A stretch of DNA of 5,929 bases. Source: an archaeon RBG_16_50_20. Lineage in GTDB: Archaea > Thermoproteota > Bathyarchaeia > 40CM-2-53-6. Under the pieces are notes generated by a model. That model saw nothing but the letters and a program-made list of their open reading frames with translations, was not told the DNA's origin and searched no databases. The stretch is taken from assembly GCA_001768965.1 (NCBI GenBank), contig MEMY01000028.1, positions 7,900 to 13,828 of the forward strand, in the 5' to 3' direction. Positions 1-5,316 of this stretch are shown piece by piece. Each line of letters opens with the position of its first letter. Position 1 is the first letter of the stretch. The translations under genes and the position numbers were made by a program.

Positions 1-42
1 ATTTGGCAAAGCTCTGCTTCAGGTAATTGAATGCAATTGTAC

Positions 43-64
43 GGGGCTGAGGGGGGTGGGAGGG
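43..64 (+). other. G-quadruplex-pattern G tract (C-rich on the transcribed-sense strand)
   Basis: Four G-runs of 4, 6, 3 and 3 bases, separated by loops of 4, 1 and 1 bases, satisfy the G3+N1-7 pattern on the plus strand. All genes run on the minus strand, so their mRNA would be C-rich here and the G-rich strand is the template. It lies about 60 nt beyond the stop of the last gene, just past the stem-loop. A folded template strand could slow polymerase and help end transcription, but that is inference. It may also simply belong to the next, unseen region. Confidence 0.45.
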
Positions 65-69
65 TGTAT

Positions 70-95
70 GTAACTTTGTGGGGACAACATGTTAC
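70..95 (-). terminator. Interrupted 9-bp stem-loop downstream of the last gene, possible 3'-end element
   Basis: On the minus strand the RNA would read GUAAC-aug-UUGU-CCCC-ACAA-a-GUUAC: an outer 5-bp stem and an inner 4-bp stem closed by a CCCC loop, with a 3x1 internal loop. It begins 28 nt after the TGA at 125-123. No T-run follows, only the C-rich tract, so it is not a classic intrinsic or archaeal oligo-T terminator. A transcript-end stabiliser or processing signal is as likely. The two halves (67-80 and 88-101 on the plus strand) also read as an imperfect direct repeat, 11 of 14 bases matching at a 21-bp spacing. Confidence 0.3.
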
Positions 96-122
96 TTTGC
101 GATGAATGCAAATGAGGGGATC

Positions 123-1361
123 TCATCCTTGGACTGGCCTGACGAGGGAGAATGGAATTCGTTTCAGCCGTTCTTGGAGTTTCGGGTTGAAGCAGACGAA
201 GTAGGCTCCTAGGAATATTAGCTGGCGCAGTGCGGCTGAGGTGTTGATGAGCCCGAAAGGAGTCAGTTGATCTTTGATGTACCATGGAAGCTCGGGGTGG
301 CTGCCGCCGATGAAGTAGAACAGTATGATGAAAGCGTTGAGCATGTCGGCGAGCCGGTAGAATAGGAAGTTGAAGTTGGGTGTCAGAATCACTATTGGAA
401 AGAGTTGCAGAAACATCTGAGGATCAAAGAGGTAGATCGCACCGTACCAAGCGTACCATGAAAGAAGGATTTTCTCGAAGGGCGTTTTCTTGCTTACTAT
501 CGCTCGAAGGATGAGGTAACCGATAATACTGAAACTCAGAATTTGTCCGGCTCTCGCGCCTGATATGATGTCGCCCAACCCAGCAGTTTGGATGACCATG
601 GAAATCCATGTGTTCTGAAGCTGATGGTTCGGGCCGCTGTAGCCTGTGAAGAGTTTGATCCATACGTCGAAGTTTGCCAATGCGAAGGGAGCGTTCACCA
701 AAATCCAGAGCCCAGCGGAGATTGTGAAGAATCTCAGTCTTGCCTTCCAGTTTGGAAGGCCTGCGAGCATTGGAAAGAGCATCAAGCCTGGAATGAATTT
801 TGTCAAAACGGAGAGCGTTAGTGCGATGGCACTCCAATCATACTTCTTGTCGAGGTATGACCAGATTGACAGGGTGACGAAGTATGCTACGATGAAGTCC
901 CAGTTATAGAACCCGTAGATGATGAAGCTCATTGCGGTTAGCATGTAGAGGTAGATTCGTTTCGTGTTTATCCTGAGCTTTGTGCAGAGTTTGTATGTGT
1001 TGTACAGGGTTCCAACTACAAAGGGGAACTCTAGGATCGACATGACAACTACGAAGGTATTCCATTGGTCAAAGATGACGGGAAAATACGTTGAGACCGC
1101 CTGATCTATGAATAGCAATGCTCCGATGACCTGTGGGTACTCCAGCTCATACTGGACGTATGGTATCTGCATGGCATGCTGGCCATCGTACACGTCTCGT
1201 ATCCAGAGGTATCCAACGTCGCTGTAGTTGCTTGGGACGCTAAAAGGGAACTTCAGAAGCGACGTGTATATCCACAGCGTGGCCAGAATGATGAGCATGA
1301 TTCTAAATTCCGAATCACGCCTAGAGAGATCCCAGAAACCACGGAAGCCGTACATGGACAT
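123..1361 (-). CDS. GT87/DUF2029-like polyprenol-phosphate-sugar glycosyltransferase (GT-C fold), second copy
   Basis: A 412-residue polytopic protein, the second GT87-type enzyme here and clearly diverged from the first. The first outer loop contains NYSDVGYLWIRDVYDG (45-60, D48) followed by YVQYELEYPQVIGALL (68-83), matching the family's 'SD...G...PY...EYPPL' pattern. The helix with YNWDF (152-156) and the LSVLTKFIPGLMLFPML segment (183-199, K188, P191) match the conserved 'NWD' and 'K..P.lll' features. WILVNAPFAL (219-228) and GPNHQLQNTWISM (243-255) fit the following helix and outer loop. Such enzymes transfer a sugar from polyprenyl-phosphate on the outer face of the membrane. The C-terminus is basic (KLQERLKRIPFSLVRPVQG). 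The ATG at 1361 has only a weak SD (AAGGT, 9-nt spacing); an ATG two codons further in is an alternative. It lies 110 nt after the archaeosortase-like gene, so it may be read through or transcribed separately. Sugar and acceptor are unknown. Confidence 0.8.
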   Translation of the reverse strand: MSMYGFRGFWDLSRRDSEFRIMLIILATLWIYTSLLKFPFSVPSNYSDVGYLWIRDVYDGQHAMQIPYVQYELEYPQVIGALLFIDQAVSTYFPVIFDQWNTFVVVMSILEFPFVVGTLYNTYKLCTKLRINTKRIYLYMLTAMSFIIYGFYNWDFIVAYFVTLSIWSYLDKKYDWSAIALTLSVLTKFIPGLMLFPMLAGLPNWKARLRFFTISAGLWILVNAPFALANFDVWIKLFTGYSGPNHQLQNTWISMVIQTAGLGDIISGARAGQILSFSIIGYLILRAIVSKKTPFEKILLSWYAWYGAIYLFDPQMFLQLFPIVILTPNFNFLFYRLADMLNAFIILFYFIGGSHPELPWYIKDQLTPFGLINTSAALRQLIFLGAYFVCFNPKLQERLKRIPFSLVRPVQG

Positions 1362-1376
1362 GTAGGGGCAACCTTG

Positions 1377-1394
1377 ACCAGCGTTTCAGCTGGT
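1377..1394 (-). promoter_or_regulatory. Perfect 6-bp hairpin/palindrome just upstream of the last gene, possible leader or operator
   Basis: On the minus strand, ACCAGC and GCTGGT are perfect inverted copies around a 6-nt loop (TGAAAC). The element ends 15 nt before the ATG at 1361-1359, just ahead of the weak SD AAGGT (1375-1371). It sits in the 110-base gap after the archaeosortase-like gene. It could be a leader stem-loop near the ribosome site or a dyad operator. A weak BRE/TATA-like stretch (GAAAGTTTCTAAT, 1413-1401) lies further upstream. If that is the promoter, transcription would begin near 1380 and the dyad would overlap the start site, not form a full RNA hairpin. The rest of the gap shows nothing else. 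Confidence 0.3.
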
Positions 1395-1471
1395 ACAACC
1401 ATTAGAAACTTTCTACAGAAGCCCTTTCCCGGAACTTAATGTGGTTTCAACTTTCTTGGGCTCTTGGGAGG

Positions 1472-2554
1472 TCATCTGGATGGCCTGACTCTCCCAGTCC
1501 GCCCTCTGGCGGGATGTTTCATGCCCCTAGGGCGCTCAAGTTGTCGGTAACGCGCGTTTTCCATTCTAATGACGAGGAGCAAGTAGATGAAGATCCACGC
1601 GATGAAGAGCACCTCGCCTATCGACTGGTGGAAGGCTTCGACGTCCAAGCCGATGTACGTCACGTAGAGCACTATCAGGATGATTCGGATGACATTGACA
1701 AAGTAGGTTCCTGCGGCACCGACTACTGCATAGAGTACCTTGCGTTTTCGCGGAGCGTCCAGCTTCACCATCAACACTAAGATTACGAGACTGTAAACGA
1801 TCATGCTGACAACGCCGGAGGATGGCCAGAAGATCACGAGGGTTGTGCAACCCTTTTGACCGCAGAGGAAGAGCCGATTTCCTGTTAGCTGAAGGCTCGG
1901 CCTAAGGCTTGAGAGCGGGCTCACATTTGTATGATACCCTATCACACTCAGTAGGAAGATGACGACGTCCCAGATGACGTAAACCCATATTTGTAGGAAG
2001 GCGAGGGAATCCTCTGGGAAGAAGGCATCCATCGTGGCCAGTATTCCGCTGCCAAATGCGTAGATAACCGGAGTAACCATCAGCGGAATCCTTCTGGGCG
2101 AGTAGAGGATTGCCGTTGTCGCGAGACAGTATGTTGCGAAAACGATGAAATCCATCGCCGCGAAGAAACTTAGGGTTGATTTCTGTGAGACGCCAAGCTG
2201 ACTTGTGACGTAGACCCGAAACGAGTCAATATTGAAGACATCCACGTAAGAGTAGTATGCTACGACCGCTATGAATAACATGAGTGAAAGTAGATGGCGC
2301 CACCTCGATCGAGTTGCTTTGAATTGTTCTCTTGAATCATGGAAATCCCAAGCGACTAGGAAGAACAAGAAAACGAACCCTGCCCTTCCTATCTCTCGTC
2401 CTACGAACGAAACAAGAGTAAAAGAAGCAGGATCAATGACCATCAGAAACAGTATTGGGCCTAAGATGACGAGGAGCGGAAGAGCGTCCCGTGTCCGAAA
2501 CTCGTTGAGCAACCTAACGAGGTACTTTTGGATCTGCTTCCTCCTCAACTTCAT
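1472..2554 (-). CDS. Archaeosortase/exosortase-family integral membrane protein with Ser at the expected catalytic Cys position
   Basis: About 360 residues with eight to nine hydrophobic helices. The C-terminal half carries the exosortase/archaeosortase signature: WPSSGVVSM (243-251), a helix with a short KLDAPRKRK loop, then GTYFVNVIRI (283-292, R290), then AFHQSIGEVLFIAW (308-321, H309). These enzymes are thought to cleave and re-anchor surface proteins bearing C-terminal sorting signals, using Cys, Arg and His (or Arg). Here the motif normally written C-[SAT]-G reads S245-S-G247, so the expected nucleophile is Ser. Two cysteines (C231, C236, in LCGQKGC) lie just upstream. The C-terminus has an unusually basic tail of about 30 residues ending VRPSR. 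I chose ATG 2554-2552 with AAAGGAAG upstream; a TTG at 2575-2573, right after an in-frame TAG, would add seven residues. The gene lies 53 nt after the five-TM gene. A non-catalytic homolog is possible. Confidence 0.8.
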   Translation of the reverse strand: MKLRRKQIQKYLVRLLNEFRTRDALPLLVILGPILFLMVIDPASFTLVSFVGREIGRAGFVFLFFLVAWDFHDSREQFKATRSRWRHLLSLMLFIAVVAYYSYVDVFNIDSFRVYVTSQLGVSQKSTLSFFAAMDFIVFATYCLATTAILYSPRRIPLMVTPVIYAFGSGILATMDAFFPEDSLAFLQIWVYVIWDVVIFLLSVIGYHTNVSPLSSLRPSLQLTGNRLFLCGQKGCTTLVIFWPSSGVVSMIVYSLVILVLMVKLDAPRKRKVLYAVVGAAGTYFVNVIRIILIVLYVTYIGLDVEAFHQSIGEVLFIAWIFIYLLLVIRMENARYRQLERPRGMKHPARGRTGRVRPSR

Positions 2555-2607
2555 GAGCAAGCGACTTCCTTTCAACTAGGCTTGTTACACCTGTGCAGAG
2601 TCCGGTC

Positions 2608-3237
2608 TCATCGTGGAGTGCTCAAGCGGGCGGTGAGAACTCTTTCCTGTTTGATGCGGTCGATCCTGTGGACGTAGTCAATTAGGAAGATTGCCATGAA
2701 GAATATAGCGACAACCATCTTCGAGGCGAAAACTACGTTGATGGGCGTTGGATTCACAGAAAGGGGGAACGGATTGGTAACTAGGTCCGGATTTATTGCG
2801 CCTTGCACGGATAATGCTGCGGACCAGAGGACTATGTGGTACAGTATTTCAAAGCCGCTTCCCATTGCTACGAGCCAAGCGCAGATGAACACTATTCTAA
2901 GCACGCTGACGGGTGCGTAAATGAATAGTTGACGTGTTCTGGGACTGTAAAGGCCGAAAGCGAACGAGAGGAATAGGGCGAAGGTGAAGAAGGTTATCGG
3001 CTTCATAAAGAATCCTGGCAGAATTTGGATCTCTTTTAGAACCATATCTTCGCCGCTGATCCTTCCGTTGGAGGCGTATGTTGCACCCAAGATCATCGCG
3101 ATCGCGGCGACACCGAAGCTTATTGATAGAATGGAGAACAGGTGATTTCTTATCTCGCTGAGGGCCGTCGCTCGCGACTTCGCTCCAATGATCGCCTTGG
3201 AGGTGCTTGGGTTTCTTCCGCGCTTCATCGGCTTCAT
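2608..3237 (-). CDS. Unrecognised polytopic membrane protein (about five TM helices)
   Basis: I do not recognise this 209-residue protein. The N-terminal 30 residues are strongly basic (MKPMKRGRNPSTSK), followed by hydrophobic helices at about 34-54, 80-97, 105-126, 129-146 and 166-187, and a basic tail (HRIDRIKQERVLTARLSTPR). The loop at 55-75 (NGRISGEDMVLKEI) and the proline-rich loop at 150-166 (NPDLVTNPFPLSVNPTPIN) are the only sizeable polar segments. I see no catalytic motif. The ATG at 3237-3235 has AAGGA (3250-3246) at an 8-nt spacing, inside the end of the preceding gene, whose TAA stop is 2 nt upstream. A second ATG three codons in is possible but has worse spacing. It sits between the bitopic surface protein and the archaeosortase-like gene, so an accessory role in export or surface anchoring fits the context but is not shown by the sequence. 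Confidence 0.8.
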   Translation of the reverse strand: MKPMKRGRNPSTSKAIIGAKSRATALSEIRNHLFSILSISFGVAAIAMILGATYASNGRISGEDMVLKEIQILPGFFMKPITFFTFALFLSFAFGLYSPRTRQLFIYAPVSVLRIVFICAWLVAMGSGFEILYHIVLWSAALSVQGAINPDLVTNPFPLSVNPTPINVVFASKMVVAIFFMAIFLIDYVHRIDRIKQERVLTARLSTPR

Positions 3238-3239
3238 CT

Positions 3240-4091
3240 TTACTTTCCTTTTCGTCTGGAGGCGTGGATCCGTTCTTGTGGTTTGTGTCTCTGCAGAACT
3301 ACTGTGAGCGCTACGAGGCCCAAGATTATTAGCACATCTCCAGCCAGCAGCCCTAGGCGTTGTGTGAGAGATAGACTTTCAGTTTGAAGAGGACCAATAT
3401 CTACATTCAAACCAGAGAAGTAGCCTACCCAAGTGCCGGGATGGCCCCCGGTTGTTCCAATTATCAGAATGAAGGAGAGGGATTGAGGTTTTTCCCATCC
3501 CGCCTGTCTGAATTGTTCTGCTATGTCGATTCCTCTCAGCGACCAAGTGTTCAATGGCGTTTGGAGGAGTACAATTCGATGATGGGGCAGTTGGAAGACC
3601 TGAGTCGGGGCGTCGGCGAACACATACCATAGGAGATTTGTTCCGTCGTTTATCTCGATCCCGAATGTGTTTTCTGGGTTCTTCGAGTCTGGATTGTACA
3701 AGTATGGAAATGTTGGAAACACCCACATGGATGTCCGCGATCGAAAGACCGCATCCAAAGCCATTCCGCGCAGGTCTTGTCTAACGTGGACCGTTGTCCA
3801 GACCGTTGAGCTGTTCTCGCTGCGAATTATCTTCATGGCGAGCGATGGTCGATTCTCGTAGTTGACCTGGTAGATTGAAACGTTGTCAGGAGTGCCTTTG
3901 ATGACATCGACTTCCCAAAGGTATGGCTTTGTGATGTTCTTGGTAGGGTCAATCGTCAAGAACTTCATGTTCGTGTTTAGGATTGGTGAGGGTTCGAAGA
4001 CTTGGCCGTAGTAGTTCATGAAGGCTAGAGTCAGCACTATGACGCAGAGCGACACTGACAGGAGTGCGACCTTAGGCCTGATCTTTGGCAC
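3240..4091 (-). CDS. Unrecognised bitopic surface protein: TM helix, beta-rich outer domain, C-terminal TM helix
   Basis: I do not recognise this 283-residue protein. It has an N-terminal signal anchor (about 8-27, after the basic MPKIRPK), a long predominantly beta-strand region (about 45-235), a second TM helix (about 245-266), and a basic tail ending HASRRKGK. The topology puts the middle region outside the cell. Its alternating hydrophobic strands, aromatic-rich turns (PTFPYLYNP, TNLLWYVF) and closing strands (SLSFILIIG, WVGYFSGLNVD) suggest a jelly-roll or carbohydrate-binding-like sandwich, but that is inference. Three N-glycosylation sequons (N52-I-T, N70-V-S, N93-S-S) fall in this region. 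There are no cysteines outside the first TM. The gene starts at GTG behind GAAGGAG and overlaps the glycosyltransferase by 20 nt, while its stop is 2 nt from the next start. It is therefore a tight operon member and a plausible partner or substrate of the archaeosortase-like protein. The TM-plus-basic end loosely resembles a sorting tail, but no PGF/PEF-type motif precedes it. Confidence 0.82.
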   Translation of the reverse strand: MPKIRPKVALLSVSLCVIVLTLAFMNYYGQVFEPSPILNTNMKFLTIDPTKNITKPYLWEVDVIKGTPDNVSIYQVNYENRPSLAMKIIRSENSSTVWTTVHVRQDLRGMALDAVFRSRTSMWVFPTFPYLYNPDSKNPENTFGIEINDGTNLLWYVFADAPTQVFQLPHHRIVLLQTPLNTWSLRGIDIAEQFRQAGWEKPQSLSFILIIGTTGGHPGTWVGYFSGLNVDIGPLQTESLSLTQRLGLLAGDVLIILGLVALTVVLQRHKPQERIHASRRKGK

Positions 4092-5316
4092 CGTGTTTCT
4101 CCTTCTTGTAAAGCAGAACTACGGACATCACGAGCAGTGGTGTCCAGAAGATGAAGTAGTTTTGGAGCCCACGATATGAGAACCAAAGAATGATCGCTGG
4201 AAAAGCCCAGATGGCGTACCGGAGCTTCTCGAAATACGCAAGGTAATTGACTAGTAGAGTCACGGCTATTGCTAACGTAGCGGTTAGATAGAATGCTGGT
4301 GGAAGCGGGACGCCGCCTGCAAGAGTGATCAAGGAAAGTCCCTGTCCCAGCACTACAAGGTTGCCGAAGGCCGGGGTAACTACACCGGCATACCATGCAC
4401 CGAAATCATTCCACATGAACCCTATGTTCGGTAGCACGAAGGCCCCCAACGCAAACGCGACGAACACTCCAGCGCGCTTCAATCGATCTTGAGTGCTGAT
4501 GTTGCGACCGCTTCGCAGGAGCCATATGAGAAGGAAGGGGGCCAGCAGCCATGGGGTTTGTTTGATTGCCGAGGCAAGCCCGTACATGATGCCTGCTAGC
4601 CAGGGGCGGTCTAGGTATACCACCATGAAGACTAGTGGTAGGACCCAGAGAAAGTCTGCGATAGCTCCAGCGCCGAAACTTATCGCGAGATCAGCACCTG
4701 CGAAGATAGGAAGCAGAGCTAGTACGCGGATCTCTCGAGGCGACCAGAAATAGACTGCAAGAATTGCCGCTGCTTCGAATGCCAGAATCACCCAACGTGC
4801 ATCCTGAAGGCCCAACCAGACTGCGGGGAGCATTACGAGAAATTGCAGAGCTGGGTAGTTGAGTGTGCTAACCAAGTCGCCGGTTGGTGTGAGCGTGATG
4901 AATTGTGGGTTTACAGAGAACATTGAGAGGGCCGATTGAAGGTCTTGCGTGTAGGGGTTCATTCCTTTTGAGTATAGGATTGCTGCGTAGTGCACGAAGG
5001 CGAGCGCGTCGGTTTGATATGAGTGGGGGAACTCGACCTGTGTTATGACATACCAGCTTGCGACCATCATGAAGACTAGCGCGGCAAGCGCGGCATCACG
5101 GGTCCTAAGCACCAGCTTGCTATTCAAAGTGGCTAATGCGAACAGTACGAAGGCTATGGAGTACGTTAGGAGCAGTAGGAGGATTACTTCAGGATGTGTT
5201 TCGATTCGACCGCGGATCCAATTCTGAAGCCCCTCGGCGAGCATGAAGCCCCCTGCAAAAATGAAACAGATCCTCACGAGCAAATGCTCCTCGATAATCA
5301 GCGCTTTCTCAGCCAA
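4072..5316 (-). CDS. GT87/DUF2029-like polyprenol-phosphate-sugar glycosyltransferase (GT-C fold)
   Basis: A 414-residue protein with roughly ten or more hydrophobic helices and short polar loops, starting at TTG behind a strong SD. It shows the layout of GT87/DUF2029 (PimE-like) enzymes, which use polyprenol-phosphate sugars, often mannose, outside the membrane. The first large outer loop has an acidic residue in QTDALAFVHYA (D103), then a GMNPY motif (118-122) and a NYPAL motif (153-157). This matches the family's 'D...Y...G.NPY...YPPL' pattern. Further on, GAIADFLW (D221) and GLASAIKQTPWLLAPFLL (about 246-263) match the family's '(N)WD' and 'K..P.ll' helices. The C-terminus is basic (YKKEKHGAKDQA). 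Its end overlaps the next gene by 20 nt. The donor, acceptor and sugar cannot be read from sequence. A general GT-C (ArnT/PMT-type) enzyme is the main alternative. Confidence 0.8.
   Translation of the reverse strand: MAEKALIIEEHLLVRICFIFAGGFMLAEGLQNWIRGRIETHPEVILLLLLTYSIAFVLFALATLNSKLVLRTRDAALAALVFMMVASWYVITQVEFPHSYQTDALAFVHYAAILYSKGMNPYTQDLQSALSMFSVNPQFITLTPTGDLVSTLNYPALQFLVMLPAVWLGLQDARWVILAFEAAAILAVYFWSPREIRVLALLPIFAGADLAISFGAGAIADFLWVLPLVFMVVYLDRPWLAGIMYGLASAIKQTPWLLAPFLLIWLLRSGRNISTQDRLKRAGVFVAFALGAFVLPNIGFMWNDFGAWYAGVVTPAFGNLVVLGQGLSLITLAGGVPLPPAFYLTATLAIAVTLLVNYLAYFEKLRYAIWAFPAIILWFSYRGLQNYFIFWTPLLVMSVVLLYKKEKHGAKDQA
4099..4105 (-). promoter_or_regulatory. Shine-Dalgarno site (GAAGGAG) for the GTG-start orphan gene
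   Basis: GAAGGAG sits 7 nt upstream of the GTG at 4091-4089, inside the last codons of the preceding glycosyltransferase gene. It fixes GTG as the start of the downstream frame and gives a 20-nt overlap, consistent with translational coupling. Confidence 0.8.

Noticed and set aside
26..39. AATTG-N4-CAATT small inverted repeat near the left edge
   Set aside because: Arms of 5 AT-rich bases with no linked feature are expected by chance.
1443..1471. Two tandem CTTGGG copies in the gap after the archaeosortase-like gene
   Set aside because: Only two short copies, with no array or dyad around them.
1439..1780. A plus-strand open frame antisense to the archaeosortase-like gene
   Set aside because: Its composition (Asp/Glu/His-rich from antisense of hydrophobic codons) and lack of a ribosome site mark it as a shadow.
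2585..2611. An eight-codon mini-ORF (ATG overlapping the TGA of the five-TM gene, ending TAA) ahead of the archaeosortase-like gene
   Set aside because: The ATGA overlap is suggestive of a coupling peptide, but it has no SD of its own and is short enough to arise by chance.
3240..3357. The C-terminal TM plus basic tail of the bitopic protein as a canonical PGF/PEF-type sorting signal
   Set aside because: No PGF, PEF or similar motif precedes the TM, and the basic tail after it (about 17 residues) is longer than usual for such signals.
4037..4396. A 119-codon minus-strand open frame inside the GT87 gene
   Set aside because: It overlaps the well-supported glycosyltransferase frame, has no membrane or domain pattern, and reads as a low-complexity Ser/Arg-rich shadow.
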